Shown piece by piece: positions 21,760-34,241 of a stretch of DNA of 64,000 nucleotides. Every line of letters starts with the position of its first letter. The first letter of the stretch is position 1. A program made the translations under genes and the position numbers. The notes beneath the pieces were generated by a model. The model saw only the letters and a list, made by a program, of their open reading frames with translations, was not told the DNA's origin and ran no database searches. The stretch is from positions 1-64,000 of the forward strand of contig JAAVTG010000362.1 of NCBI GenBank assembly GCA_011947345.1, given 5' to 3'. This DNA is from Phytophthora quininea (taxonomy: Eukaryota > Oomycota > Peronosporomycetes > Peronosporales > Peronosporaceae).

Positions 21760-23493
21760 GGCCTGCCCCAGGAGTGGTGAAAGCAGTTATTGCGCGAGCT
21801 GGTCGGTGTGTGCTGTCTCTTTGCCGGCTCGTTTGCAGCCTGCAGCGTTCAGAAACAGCTGAGTCACCCTGCACGGTTTTGTGAGGGTCGTTTCCGGTTG
21901 AAAATACATCCACTGCCCACGCTGCTGGGAAGCGACTTCGCAACACGGTTGCTCGAGTAATGCCTCGTCGCCGACAACAAGAGGCTCGTGAAAGGCACCA
22001 CCTCGGGATTTTCGTTCGAGCAGCCTCGACGGCGCGAAGGAAGGGAAGGAGGTTGACGTCGGACCGATTGGGCTTGAAACCTGCTGGCTTCGTCTGGCGC
22101 AGATTGCTTGGATGGGACGATCCGCTCGGGAGTGGCAATCCGTCCAGCTGCAGGTTGTATAGCATCTTGGTTGAAGAGCGACCACCAGCACTTGATATCT
22201 GTTCGTTCAAGGCTCCATGGACCAGTTGGAGGCGTGTTGTCGAAGCATTCGGCGTCATTTGTGTCGGCCTTTTTGGCCAAATTTTGTCTCACAGACCAAA
22301 TCTGGCCAATTTCTCGCCAAGGCAAGCGAGCTCTACCATGGAGACGTTGGCGCTGCTGGTGACATGGGGCCGTTGCTACTTTTCAATTCGTTGGAGTTGG
22401 CGACGAGATCGCCAACGCGTTCGATTCGACCTCTTCCTGTTCACCCCACTTAACCCCTTTACCCCCGCTATCCGGGACGTGCTAGTAGCTACTCCCTTCC
22501 TACAGCATCAGCAGGTTAATGCCGGAGACCACCGGCTATCCTGATGCCACCCGCAGGCACACACAGGACACTTGTAGTTTTTCAAGGCGCCACGCCGGAG
22601 GAAAAGCCTTCGTCATGACGGCTGTACCAAGGATTAACTGTTTCTACAGCTGGTACGCCGTCGCGTAGACGCTTCTGCTTGATTTTCACCTTGCCTTGGG
22701 AGTTGAGTTGAGAGGGGTCACTTGGTCGCTGAGCTTGGAACGACACTGGGGAAGCCACGGGGCTTGGACACACAAGGTCCCGCCTCAAGCACGGGCTCGA
22801 GGGGACCTCTGGCAGCATGGTCTCCAGCGGTCTTCGTCGCCAGATGCACACGTCGTGCATTGCGCTGGAGCTGGAGCTCGGAGCTTGGACTTGACCGAGC
22901 AAATGGCGAACTGAGCGATGGAAGTGGAGTCCCTGCTGGCAGCTAGCGCACGAAGTGCTAGACAATCACGGTGGTGGCTTCCACCGCGGCTGCCAAAGCA
23001 TGGAGCTTTATGCTGTATAGTTCGGGGCTAGAAGGATTAAACAAATAATGACTCTAAAACTTATTTTTATGTAGAATAAACTATAAAGGTCTCTATTGTA
23101 GAAATACGTAGGTAGAACTTTCAGCACAGCACTGTAGTAGCTCACGTGGCGACGAAGTTAAAGGGTTAAACGGACAGAACTTTTGAGATGTTGAAGACGA
23201 ACACAGGTGTGAGAGTTGGAACTCCCAAAGTACTTCACGTTTACTTGCTGCTTCTTGTTCTTAATGTGGTAAAACCACAACTGACCTCTGGCCGTAACAG
23301 GCAACCTACGAGTCTACAAACAGGTCTGCAACCACCGTGGCAACCACCGTTCTCTGACCTAACCTAGATGCTCTGAGCAACCTATCTCAATATTCCCCGT
23401 GACCAGAAGCATCGGAGTGCTGTTCCTGCACATCAACTCGCACACATCTACAACTACATTGTTCGTCCAACAAAGTCATCCTTCGGTGGCTTC
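21760..23493. other. Intergenic, no gene recognised
   Basis: About 1.7 kb with several overlapping ORFs (longest ~380 codons antisense or shifted over the neighbouring gene) but none that resembles a known family. Short repeats such as the paired GGCCAAATTT/CTGGCCAATTT near 22267-22318 are present. 23,030-23,490 is AT-richer, likely the flank of the Copia element. Confidence 0.4.
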
Positions 23494-24464
23494 TGTGGTG
23501 TTGGAGAACACACAAAATCGTCAAGTTTGGCTTCCTCGCAATACACACAACAAATTCGCCGAGTCTAAGGTCGGCGACTCTGTGTGGCCTGCGCTAGGGT
23601 TGTCCCCTAGCGATTCAGCCCTTCCGGGACAGCGGTGGAATTGCTCTGCAGTCACCAACTGCCAATCTCTCCAGACCTGCCTGAGCTTGGCAGCCTGCGT
23701 TCCTCAACCCTGTGACCTCACACCAAAGGATGAACGTCGGTGCACGTACACTTTTACAGGTCACCGGGTTCAGCGTACGCCCGACTAGAAGTATAACGAC
23801 GTTCTGGGTTAGAGACCCGTCGACTCGCCAAGTTGGCGAGATTTGTCTTCACTGGCAGCGAGAAATGCCCTTCCCCGGGCCGACCTTAACTCTTGGTGCT
23901 GCCAGTCACTTCCCTACAAGCTATGCCTCTCCGGGAACGACAGCAGACATCCAGCCCGTGCAGGGACTTACCGGATAGTGTGCACTTGTCTAGGACTTGG
24001 AAAATTCTGCTCTCTTAGTTATCTCGTAGTGTTCTGTGGAAACTCTAAGGGGTTCCGTTTCCTATCCTTTCTATACAAATATGCAATGAAATGGTCCGTT
24101 ACTACTCCTACCTTGCTCGCGGCTACCTCTGCCACAACGGCTCTTCGCACCCTGCGACCCTTCGTGACCAAAGACCTTGGGCTCGCCAAGTCGAGATCAA
24201 GTCTCTCGCCAAGTCGAAGTCAAGTCTATCGCCAAGTCGAGATCAGTCTATCGCCAAGTCGACGTCGACCCTTCGCCAAGTCGAAGTCGGTCCCCTCGCC
24301 AAGTCCGGCCATACTCGACTGGACTTCGCTGAGTCGGATAAGATCGACTCGCTGAGTCTTCTTAAGTCGCACTCGCCAACTGTGTACCAAACACAGTTCG
24401 CTGACTTAGTGGCTGACCGCCTGAGCCATGACATATGCTAGAACTGAGGATTTGCTACACCACA
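23494..24464 (-). repeat. 3' LTR of Copia element 1
   Basis: 971 bp bounded by TGTGGTGTTG and CTACACCACA, nearly perfect inverted ends of TG..CA form. A purine-rich GGTGGTGAAG lies directly inside (polypurine tract position). The right-hand part carries a tandem repeat (24182-24309). The same LTR family is present as a fragment at 14548-15270. Confidence 0.75.
24182..24309. repeat. Tandem repeat in the LTR, about six units of 18-25 bp
   Basis: Six spaced copies of TCGCCAAGTC, most followed by GA[G/A/C][A/G]TC, occur between 24182 and 24309. The LTR fragment at 14.5 kb holds only about two related units (ACTTGGCGAG on the other strand), so the number varies between copies. Position near the LTR start in element orientation suggests U3 enhancer-like repeats. 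Confidence 0.6.
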
Positions 24465-27400
24465 CTTCACCACCGCGCCAACGATCACCATCAGCGCCAA
24501 CCGTCAGTTCACTCGTCCTCTCAGGCGACCGACCGCTAGGAATCGCGTCTCCGCGATCTTCTTCAATGACTCGAACCCCCAATCTGCCTCGCAAAACCAC
24601 CACGACCTCGTTTGATACAGTTTTTGTCAGCAGGTCAGCGATGTTGTCCTTGGTATTCACGTACTCAACGCCAATTTCGTCCATCGCGATCCTTTCACGC
24701 ACGAAGTGGTATCTAGTGTCGATGTGCTCCATTCGCGAGTGCTGGACGGGATTGTTGGCTACAGCAATTGTCGATTGGTTGTCCACATTGATAATTGTGG
24801 CACTCTGTTCCTTGCCGAGCTCGTTCAGCAGTTCACGAAGAAATAGCACCTCCTTGGCCCCGTGAGCTAGCGCCATATATTCTGCTTCGGTCGAAGACAG
24901 CGCAACGGTTCGCTGAGTCTTGCTGGAATTCGTCACGGCGCAGCCTCCAAGTTGCATCACATAACCCGATACAGATCTCCGCGAGTCGATATCTTTTACA
25001 AAGTCAGATTCAACGAAGGCTTTGAGCTGTAGAGCACCCGCGCTTCGTCCATCCACAACGAGCCCATAATTCCAAGATTCTTTGATATACCGGAGGATTC
25101 GTTTAGCTGCGTTCCAATACGAAATACCGGGATTGTTGAAATCCTCGCTTACTACCATCATGGGGAACGCGATATCCGGTTTCGACCCTGTCATCAAGTA
25201 CACCACACTGCCAATAAACCCTCGGTAATTTTTGGATTGCATCTGAGCTCGCTCTGCATCTGTGTTGGGGCAATCCGTCTTCGTTAGCATAGCCCCATAT
25301 TCGCATGGTGTCATGGCAGGATTAGCATGGGTAAGATTAAAATTTTCCAGTACAGACTTGACGTACGCGCCTTGGTTGATACTAAGGGCCTTTTCACCGC
25401 GATTACGCCGAATCTGAAGTCCAAGTAAGTAGTGAACTTCACCCATATCTTTGCAGGCAAATTCCGAAGCTAACATCGTCTTGATCCCAGCAATTCCAGT
25501 GTCGGTGTCCGAGATGAGTAACAGGTCGTCAACATAAATTCCAATAATCTCGACCGAGCGCTCTCGAAATTTCACATAAACGCACGCATCACTATTAAGG
25601 TTCTCGTAGCCATTCTTCTTCAGAACGTCCGTGAGCCGCTTGTGCCACGCCCTCGGTGCCTGTTTCAAACCATACAAGGCTTCCTCTAATCTGCACACAA
25701 GTTCATCAGTTCCAGGCCCCACCAGACCTTCGGGCTGTACCAGGTAGACTTCGTCTTCCATGTCGCCATTAAGAAAGGCAGTATCAATGTCAGTTTGGTG
25801 GCATTCCCAGTCCGTCATGGCTGCGAGTGCAAGTAAGACTCACAGCGACTCCAACTTAATAACCGGTGCAAAAACTTGATCCTAGTCGATACTCTTGGCT
25901 TGCTCAAAACCTCTTATATCGAGCAATATTTCCATGTGCATCATTTTGGTCTTGAAAAGCCACCGAGAGGAGAGTGCCTTCTTTCCAGCGGGCAATCGAA
26001 CTAATGTCCATGTACCATGAGCAATCAGCAATTGGCCCTCTTTGTCGACAGCTTTCCTCCAATGCAGCGCATCACCTCCATTCATAGCTTCTGCAAACGG
26101 CTTCGGCTCCATGGTGACAGCACATTCAGCAATTGCGCTGCTCTTCATTATATTCGCTGTGTTTTCTGCAGTAACTAACGCTTGAGCATACTGCTGCTTC
26201 TCAGTAATTGTATTCCCCGCAGAAGTGGTGAGTGCTTGTAGTTGAGATCCATGACCTTTGTCAGACTGAACATGCTCAGCTTGCAGATGGTATTTCTCTC
26301 CTACCTCCTCTTGCAATCTCGGTAGATCAAATTCCCGGATAAATGCGTCCAACTGAGTCATCTCTTCTTCAATACTGTTGTGCTCCATTTCAAATGGTTC
26401 TGCGCAGAAGTCTAGATCAGGAAACGACGTTGCTAACGAAATTGGCTGAATGTACTCCAAGCAGATTTTTTCGCAAGACGAGCCAGTCCTAGTTGCCGCA
26501 GCTCCATCGTACTGAGGCTGTTTGATTCATCAAATGTGGCATGACACGTACTTACAATTTCAACAGTACCACAATGAAGAATCCGCCAAGCTTTCTGTGT
26601 GTCAGCGTAGCCCACGAAAATGACTTGAACACTACAATTGTCCAGAGTTTTCCGTTTCCCGGGGTAGCTGTGGCATCCATCCCTTTTGCATGTGTTTCAG
26701 ACACGTACGAATACGCGAGCGATCCAAATACCCGAAGCTGACAGTAGTCTGGGGCTGTTCCGTGCCACCGCTCAAACGGAGTCTCTTCAGCCCGATGTAG
26801 TGGGCTGCGGTTGGCCTCGTAAACTGTAATATGAAGCGCTTCTCCCCAAAACAACTTCGGTAGCTGTGCAAATATCAACATCGCACGCACCTTACGAAAT
26901 AGGATGCGAAAACGAACTTCAGCACTGCCGTTTTGTTCTGGTGTGTAAGGTGTTGTAGTTCGTCGAACTATGCCATTCTTGCTGCAAAACGATACCCACG
27001 CTGGAGCTGTGAACTCACTGCCATTGTCCGAGTTGAAAGCGCCAATTCCTCGCCCGTGTTTGTTCTTGGCGTAAGCTACATACTCCACAAACTTTTGCAA
27101 TGCTTCCGACTTGTGACGAAGTAAATAAACAGTCATGTAGCCTCTCCAGTCGTCAACAAAAAGCAAGACATATCGTTTATCTCTAAACGAGCTTGCCTCG
27201 ATGGGGCCTTTGATGTCCGAGAATACAACTTCGTTCACGCGGTCTGCATGATAGGTTCGTGTGTTCTTGAACGATGCATGTTGCTTGTTTGCTCTAATGC
27301 ACTCGTCACAGATCGGAAATGGGCTGAGCTGGTGCTTCGGAACAGTAATACCGTGAGCTTTTCCTTGCTGAATCGGTCTTGCAAGATTTTGATACCCCAA

Positions 27401-27646
27401 GTGACCCATTCGCGCATGCCACAGGTCAATCGTCCGCTGTACAAGTCCGACATAAGCGCAAGTCTTAGTTTTATTTCCTGGCTTATGCTCGAATAGGTAC
27501 ATATCCACACTTGGGTCATTCACCGACCATACCGTGGCTCCATCCTTCTTCAGCGATGCCTTGTCCTCGAATGTTTGCATATCACTCATTACGAGCTTCT
27601 TGCGAAGCTTTCGAACGCTCAGCAAATTTTTGGCAAGTGAAGGCAC
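24406..27646 (-). pseudogene. Copia polyprotein remains: integrase, reverse transcriptase, RNase H
   Basis: 27646-26552 holds the GAG-pre-integrase zinc region ('DLWHARMGHLGYQNL' with two His, then C-x2-C) and the integrase core ('VVFSDIKGPI', 'FVDDWRGY', 'SDNGSEF', 'TPYTPEQNGSAE'). 26460-25882 is the divergent linker and start of reverse transcriptase. 25818-24406 continues from 'HQTDIDTAFLNGDME' through 'GLKQAPRAWHKRL' and 'YVDDLLLIS' (catalytic Asp pair) to RNase H ('STEAEYMALAHGAKE', 'NVDNQSTIAVANNP', 'NIADLLTK'). Stops between the pieces indicate decay; the final ~60 codons run into the LTR. Confidence 0.85.
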
Positions 27647-28490
27647 AAAAATAGCAGTTGGATAGCTCCAGCGTCACTAAGCACCCATTCTCAGATTTGA
27701 AGTTCACAACCGCAGTTCCTACACCCTTCACGTCAATACAGGAGTTATCGCCAAGCTGAGCGGTTGTAGTCATCGTCTCGAGGTTTTTGAAGTACAATTT
27801 TCCCGCGTCACGTGGTGAGTTGCCCCACTATCCACCACTCAATATGTGTCATCAAAGTTATTCGTTCTGCCATGCCCCAGGTTCAAAGCAGTTCCAGTCA
27901 CTGTGGGCACTATTGCGACAGCTGCCCATTTAACCTCCCTCGAATCAATTTCACTTTCAGCACATTTGCTTCAGCCTTGTTGGTCACCAACGTTTCCCTT
28001 TCTTGGTCATGTCGTAGCTTCATCGGGCACTCTTGCCGACGATGACCTTTTTCGTGACAGTAAAAACAGCACTGTGTTTCTCATTGCCACTCGAGCGAAG
28101 CACTTGTGAGCTGTGTAGCCTATTTTCTATGTAATCCGATCAGGGTTATTTTGATCATATCGCTCCATAAACCTATATAATTCCATGGTTTTAGTTCCTG
28201 AGTTCAGGGTGACAATTTCAGGATACTTCTCCAAATACGCTCGCACGTCTGCCTACCTTTTATCTTCCGCTAGACACCTGCCGAAATATTCGGTAGCTTC
28301 GAATTCGTACGATGCAAACTTGTAGCGCCGATTCCCGCCTATAGCTCGACATCAATCACCAATAGCAGTAGGCAGCTCCTTCAGATCCCAGTACTTAGCC
28401 TTCCACTCTCCCGATGTGGTTCCGTTCACCCCAAGCCTCTCGATTGCATTATTCTTGGTCCGTGTTGGATGACGTTTCCAGCTTTGAATC

Positions 28491-29765
28491 ACGGCCTATC
28501 ATTTCTTTATGGGTGTTTTCTTTCCCAGAAGGGGGGCGAATCTCAAAATGAGCGTCTCGATGCTGATCATTCAGACCGGTTAATGCGGCCCGGTTTGGGC
28601 CGCACGGTCTGACCTGCGGTTACCTGGTCTCGGCATTAGTGTGGGCAGGTTATGCACACAATAGTCCGACAGCTGGTACACAGATTAATCCGGCCGTCAG
28701 ATTATTGTGTACATATCGGACTAATGTGTCTGGCGCAACAGGATTGCATTGTGGTTTTCGGGACCGCACCCCAAAGCGTCAGAGTCAGTGCCGAGACATT
28801 TGCAATACTGTAACGCGCTAAGCGGACTGAAACACGGGTTGCATTGCACTTGAAGACTCGGTTTGAGTTTCTGCTAACAGAAAGCATTTGATGAACTCTG
28901 TTGCATATATGGCTGCGGGTACGTTAATACAAAGTTCCTTTTCATGTTAATATACTGGATATTGCATGTCACGTTCACTCATTCGTACCGGCACACGAGG
29001 CTACGGACACATGAGCAAGAAGTGTAGGCTCATACAGTGCGATAGAGCTGTTTGTAGCCGCTATTAGGTATCCAAAGAGCTGCGGTTGCGTGAGGTACTT
29101 TACGAATGTCGTCTGCCCAAGTGTACCTTTACAACCCAATAGGCTCCAGCTGTCAGAACAAGATACGAGAGTTAGCAAAGAGTACTATTCACCTGCTACC
29201 TCCTTCGGCGAAACCAAAGGCCCGCCGCTACAGCTTGAGTACATACGATATGGAATTGGGCTTTTGAACCGACACCTGCACCTTCGGTGTGCTTTTTATT
29301 TCATTTGAGCTGCTTTGCGGCTCTAACGACCCCGGTGCTCGCGGCAAAATTTTACTGAAGTACCTTCGGTACAGATACTTGTGCGTGGGCTTCTAAATAC
29401 CACACAATACTTATTACTCCGGCACAAGCAGTTTCATCGTTTCGTACCAGCTAGGACGTAGATTCACTGCTAGATTGCCGACGTGATAACGAGCTCTCGA
29501 CCGTCATCATTTTGCTGACGTGACTTCAGTGTACACGTCGATCTCAGCGGCTTGCCTTCACGACTCGAGTCCACAGACAGGTCATTTCTTGCCCACATTA
29601 GCATGCTGTTGCTGTGTGTCTGCTGTCGACCAATTCCTCCACGGCGTGTCTACTGCTGTCAGACCATAAAAACGTTAATTATTTTAAATAAATGGCATTA
29701 CTGTTCAGATTTACGTTTAGAACACATAGAAAGACACTTGCCAAATCTTTCGCATTCTTGGCAAG
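28491..29765. other. Intergenic, no gene recognised
   Basis: No gene found. The final part is the 5' flank of the aminopeptidase; 28,640-28,730 holds imperfect inverted short repeats (CACACAATAGTCCGAC versus ATTGTGTACATATCGGAC), possibly the edge of an unidentified repeat. Confidence 0.45.
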
Positions 29766-32441
29766 ATGGCGTCTTCTAGCAAGCCTTTCGCGCGGTTGCC
29801 GACCTGTGTGGCCCCCACCAAGTACTACCTGGACTACTCCGTGGACCTGGACCGCTGTCGCTTCCAAGTCTCCGAGCGCGTTCATCTCTTCGTTCGAGAA
29901 GCGACCGCCAGCATCACGTGCCACGCACTGGAGCTGTACGTGTTGGACATCTCGGTGGCCGTCGAGGGTCGCAAAGAGCCCATCTCCTGCGTGGAGATTC
30001 AGTACCTGGCCAACGACCAGGCCGTCAAGCTGGTATTCAGTGAGACGCTCGAGGCTGGCAGCCACGCTACGCTGCTGCTCACGGCCCACGGCGAGCTCAA
30101 CGACAAGCTGCACGGCTTCTACCGGTCCGAGTACGACCACGAGTTGGCCGGGGAGACCCGCGTGATGGCCGTGACTCAGTTCGAGGCCTGCGACGCCCGC
30201 CGCGCCTTTGTCTGCTGGGACGAGCCAGCTATCAAGGCCAAATACGAGATCTCGCTGGCTTGCGATGTGGAGCTCACGGCTCTTTCCAACACCCACGTGG
30301 TGCAGACCTTGGTGCGACCGAAAGCCAATGCCCACATTCGGACCTCTACCAGAGAGAAAGCATCGACGTTGGAGAAAGTCTGGCGGTTCGCTGAGACCCC
30401 ATCATGTCAACGTATCTGGTCGGGATGGTCGTGGGCGAGTTTGACGTCGTGTCTTCGATCACCAAAGAAGGAGTGTTGGTGTCAGTGTACACCCCCGTGG
30501 GGAGAAGTGAACGCGGCAAGTTCGCTCTGGAAGTGGGAGCCAAGGCGCTGTCCTTTTACACGGACAGGTTTGGCATCCCGTACCCGTTGAAGAAACTAGA
30601 CATGCTGGCGATCCCGGACTTTGCAGCCGGCGCAATGGAGAACTGGGGAGTGGTCACGTACCGGGAGACCAGACTGCTGATCGACGAGAAGTTGAGCAGC
30701 TTCAGCCAGAAGATGGCGACGGCCCGCACGGTGTGCCACGAAATCGCTCACCAGTGGTTTGGCAATCTGGTTACGATGGAGTGGTGGACAGGTCTGTGGC
30801 TGAACGAAGGCTTCGCTCGCTTCATGGAGTTCGAGGCTGTAAACCATATTTTCCCCGAATGGAACGTGTGGGAGGTGTTTGTGCAGGACATTACGATGAG
30901 CGTTGCTATGGGCAAGGACTGCATGCTGACCTCGCACCCGATCGAGGTAAAGGTGAACCATCCAGACGAAGTCGACCAGATCTTTGACGTCATTTCGTAC
31001 GCCAAAGGTGCCAGTGTGATCCGCATGCTGTCCGAGTACCTTGGCCGCGATGTTTTCTACCGCGGCATTCACGAATACCTGGTCAAGTTTAGCTACCGCA
31101 ACGCTCAAACGCAGGACTTGTGGGAGTCGCTAGAACAGGCTTCCGGTCAGCATATCAAGACGCTCGCGAGTGGTTGGACTAGTCAGACTGGCTATCCCAT
31201 GGTGACTCTGTCGGACGACGGATCGTTGGTGCAGGAGCGCTTCTTGGCGGATCAAACACTAAAAGCCTCCGCTTCAAAAGCAGCAGATTCTGGCGTGGCT
31301 TGGGACGTGCCGCTGACATTCGTGGCGTCCGACAAGCCGAAAGAGATCCAGCATGTGGGGATTTGGCTGAGGAACTCGTCGAAGGAAGAGTCGGCAGCAT
31401 TAGCCTCTAAACTACGCGCGCCACAGAGTGCAGACGAGTCCTCTTGGATCAAGTTGAACGCTGACCAATCTGGATTCTACCTCGTCAACTACTCGCCGGA
31501 AGGTTGGAAGCGTCTGCAGCAGCCTGTGCGAGAGAAGACGCTCGGGCCCGTGGACCGTATGAGTTTGCTAAACAGTATCTTTTCGTTCGCGCAGTGGCGA
31601 ACTCCCAGTATCGCAGGCGCTGGACTTTAGCTTTGCGTATGCCGAGGAACCGGAGCACTTGTGCTGGAAGGAGATCTCGTCCAACCTGCGCTTCTACAGC
31701 ACTCTGTACAGCACAGACGCGTTTTACCCGAAGCTACAGGCTTACATCCGCCTGCTCTTCTCCACCGTCATGAAGCGGTTGACGTGGGAACCTGCAACCG
31801 GCGAGAGCTCAACTGTAGCTCCGTTCCGTCGCGACGTCATCAGTATGCTCGCGCTGGGCGAAGACCCTGAAGTGGTTGCCCAGTGCCAGCGTCTGTTCCT
31901 GGCGTACTTCGAAGACAGCTCAGCGCTGTCAGCTGATCTGCGCGGTGTCATTTTCAACGCGCAGGCCCGACGTGGCGACGCCTCGCACCTGAAGCTGCTA
32001 CGTCAGCGCTACGAATCGAGCAATTTCATCGAAGAGAAACTCGACTGTCTGACGGCGCTCGGCCTGTTTAAGGCTATTGAACTGAAGCGTGAGGTTATCA
32101 CGTGGGGTTTGAAGAATGTTCGGTCGCAGGACATTCAATACGTCTTCAGTAGTGTCGCTGCTGATGCCTCCGGTGCTGCTTTCGCGTGGCAGTACATTCA
32201 AGACCACTGGGTGGAACTTAACGAGCAGTACCGTCCGCTTATCGTGGGCCGTATCGTCATGTCGGTGATTTCGCGATTCCAAAGCGAGGAGCTTGCCAAT
32301 GAGGTGGAAGAGTTTATGGAGACGCGCAAGCACTCGAACTACACGCGACTATTGGATGCCGCACTGGAGCGGATTAAAGTCAAGAGTGCTTGCTATCAGC
32401 GCAACCGCGACGATTTGGCAAAGTGGCTGGCAGCGCTTTGA
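29766..32441 (+). CDS. M1 zinc aminopeptidase (puromycin-sensitive type)
   Basis: Start ATG 29766 after an AAG context. The N-terminal beta domain ('RLPTCVAPTKYYLDYSVDL', 'QFEACDARRAFVCWDEPAIKA') is followed by the exopeptidase motif GAMENWG, the zinc site 'HEIAHQWFGN' with the third ligand in 'LWLNEGFARF' 18 residues on, and the helical C-terminal domain. Full length of ~891 residues fits cytosolic puromycin-sensitive aminopeptidases. No signal peptide, so probably cytosolic. It trims N-terminal residues from peptides after proteasomal breakdown. Frame changes occur at a C4 run near 30397 and at a GCGC run near 31593; between them the sequence is fully conserved, so these are likely errors and not inactivation. 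A transcript would settle it. Confidence 0.9.
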
Positions 32442-33191
32442 AATGTGCAAAACTGTGCCGCAATTACATCGCAAAAAGTCGGTCCGCTGCACAAGTATTG
32501 CTTTGACGCCTTTGTGGCTGATAGTTTGGCATATTGCGTGCAAAATAAAGTACGCTGTGAATGTTGTGAATATGACTGTTGAGTATGGGTCTGGAATGTG
32601 TGTGTGGGTGGGTGGGTGGTCGTCTATTGATGTTATGTCTAACGAATAGATTCCTGATATCGCTCGAGGCTTTGCCTTCCATTTCTCGACGTTGAAATAG
32701 TTGTGCTGCTGTTGCCTGGGCTCACTCGATGTTGATTCTGTACAATCTATCTGGTTGAAAGATAGCTTCCATGGGTCTGGTGTGTGTGGAATTGACGTTA
32801 GCAGAATGGCCGAGATGGACATTAATTGCAAAGTTTAATGTTTGGGTTGGTAAGGTTGATGGCCATGCATGGGATGGCTATCTGTGTTTATTTGTTTTCT
32901 CGCCGACAATCAGGAGCGATTGTCGGAATCACAGCAAACTCAGCCCCCATGCTGGCGGGAATGCATGAAGGCTAACTTGGCGAAACGAGCGTGAGTCGCC
33001 ATCCCTTCCCAGGGAGATGCACGATTCAAGGAAAGAGACCTTCCTTGATCGTGCATGGGATCTGCCTTGCTATAAATCTAGCTTCGTGTGCTGACAAATC
33101 GCGTGATCACCACCACAACTGGTGATCAACAGCCTTGGTGGGGAGTCTCAATTCCCAATTCGCACAGGATAGACCAAGCCCATGTCGAGCG
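32442..33191. other. Intergenic with a short hairpin and a dispersed repeat
   Basis: No gene. 32640-32690 (CTGATATCGCT-GAGGCT-TGCC) resembles 48770-48810, so a short dispersed repeat is present. An inverted repeat lies at 33017-33056. The last ~100 bp would be the leader of the effector pseudogene at 33192. Confidence 0.45.
33017..33056. repeat. Perfect-stem inverted repeat (one bulge)
   Basis: ATGCACGATTCAAGGAA, a 7-base loop, then TTCCTTGATCGTGCAT: 16 paired bases with one bulged A. About 135 bp upstream of the effector pseudogene start. Could be a palindromic transposon end or a hairpin; I cannot tell which. Confidence 0.55.
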
Positions 33192-33619
33192 ATGCGCTTC
33201 CACTACTTGGTGTTCATTGCTACGCTGCAAGTGTCAGCGTAGCCTCGGAGACGGATGGCGCCAAAGTGATCGCGAGTGATGCACAAGTCGAAACACAACC
33301 ACTTTCTGCTGGAATCAGCGACAGTAGACGCATCTAAGGGCCAGGAAGACTGAAGAGGAAGATGACGAGAGCAGTGGGCTGAATTCGCCGGCCCTGCAGT
33401 CCGCAGCAGAGAAGCTTACGGCCGCGACCAAGCCGATTGTGAACGCTACGTGGAAGGCCAAGTTCATCGTCTGGATGCCAAAGATGGGACTGGGGGAAGT
33501 CAGCGAAGCTCGGGATTATGAAACACGCCCCGAAGGGCTCAGTTCGATGGCACAAGAACTGTGGCCAGGCCATCGCTTACACTAATTACTTCGGCAAGGG
33601 CCCGCTCAAGCACCCGTAG
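33192..33619 (+). pseudogene. RxLR-type effector remnant
   Basis: ATG 33192 starts a signal peptide (MRFHYLVFIATL). The frame then shifts by one base near 33235, and again at 33325-33330 where an R-x-L-R-like segment ('HLRARKTEEEDDES') has the dEER-type acidic stretch a few residues on. Two further frame changes follow and a C-terminal 'NYFGKGPLKHP' end sits at TAG 33617-33619. Layout (signal peptide, RxLR-like, acidic, ~80-residue effector part) identifies an RxLR-type host-targeted effector. Several breaks within 430 bp argue for decay, although one or two may be sequence errors. Confidence 0.6.
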
Positions 33620-33655
33620 GTGCGGTTTGCAGTCTTGAGCGTGGGGTTTTCTTTA

Positions 33656-34042
33656 CTAACAACAATACACATTTTGAAGCACCGAACCCCCAACGCATCT
33701 CCCGTCATCGCCAAGGCAGTGGTCGAAACTTTCGCCAGGCTTTTGCGTACCAAAACTATTATTTGAACATAGGATGTTCACGAGGAACTTTACCCCTCGC
33801 AGTCCCAGCATCTTCCACACATTCGTTGGCGGTGTCCGGTAGTAGTACCAGATCTCCATCTTCATCCTCATGCGAGCGTCGTTGATACTTTTTGGCAGCT
33901 TGATCTTGCCAAGTGTGGCTGCTCGTATTTTCTTGGATAGTTTGGCCAACTTAGACACTTGTACAGGGACCTGAGCTCCGCTCTCTTGGCTGCTAAAGCT
34001 TTTCCGCGAGCAGCTTGAGCTTGGAGACTGTGTGTTCGCGGG
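33656..34042 (-). pseudogene. Effector C-terminal remnant (WY-like), cut off by the Copia LTR
   Basis: The minus-strand ORF contains 'SKLAKLSKKIR' and 'MEIWYYYRTPPTNVWKMLGL', a W-Y type effector C-terminal pattern. Downstream a better-looking continuation lies in another frame with two stops, so the end is broken. The N-terminal side, where signal peptide and RxLR would be, is missing: at 34043 the truncated Copia LTR begins. A paralogue remnant with the same WYYYRTPPTNVWK stretch is at 60200-60590. Confidence 0.6.
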
Positions 34043-34179
34043 CACAGTAGGTAGCCAAGATCCAGAAGAAGGAGTAGGAGTAGGAGAAGGCGAAAGGTCA
34101 GTCAGAATCTGGAGCCCAAACAAACAAGTTAGTTGTCGTACATCTACCCTCGTGTATTGTGCCGCTGTTTTCCAAGAGG
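34043..34179 (+). repeat. 5' LTR of Copia 2, truncated
   Basis: From CACAGTAGGTAGCC to TTTTCCAAGAGG, equal to 39174-39310 but for one T/C at 34160 region. The first ~80 bp of the LTR (from TGTTGGAATACAG) are missing; a GGTTACGAGCCC primer-site-like sequence follows. Confidence 0.8.
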
Positions 34180-34241
34180 GTTACGAGCCCAAAGGCCGAC
34201 GGAAGCAGACTGCGCTGTCAAGCACTGCAACGAGCACGATG

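Larger units (their letters stand above)
23494..28490 (-). mobile_element. Copia LTR retrotransposon 1, decayed and 5'-truncated
   Basis: Read on the minus strand: gag-like remains (28490-27800, several stops), integrase (27646-26552), reverse transcriptase and RNase H (26460-24560), then the 3' LTR (24464-23494). The Pro/Int-before-RT order identifies Ty1/Copia. No matching second LTR is visible to the right of 28490, so the 5' end is lost. Frame breaks near 27600, 26550 and 25850. Confidence 0.85.

Noticed and set aside
21122..22258. 378-codon minus-strand ORF
   Set aside because: Mostly overlaps the deoxyribosyltransferase-like gene in another frame, with Arg/Gly/His-rich low-quality translation.
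24182..24309. CRISPR-like regular repeats
   Set aside because: Units are short, imperfect, lie in an LTR of a eukaryotic retrotransposon, and the spacers are too short and similar.
29679..30335. 218-codon minus-strand ORF
   Set aside because: Antisense shadow of the aminopeptidase N-terminal domain.
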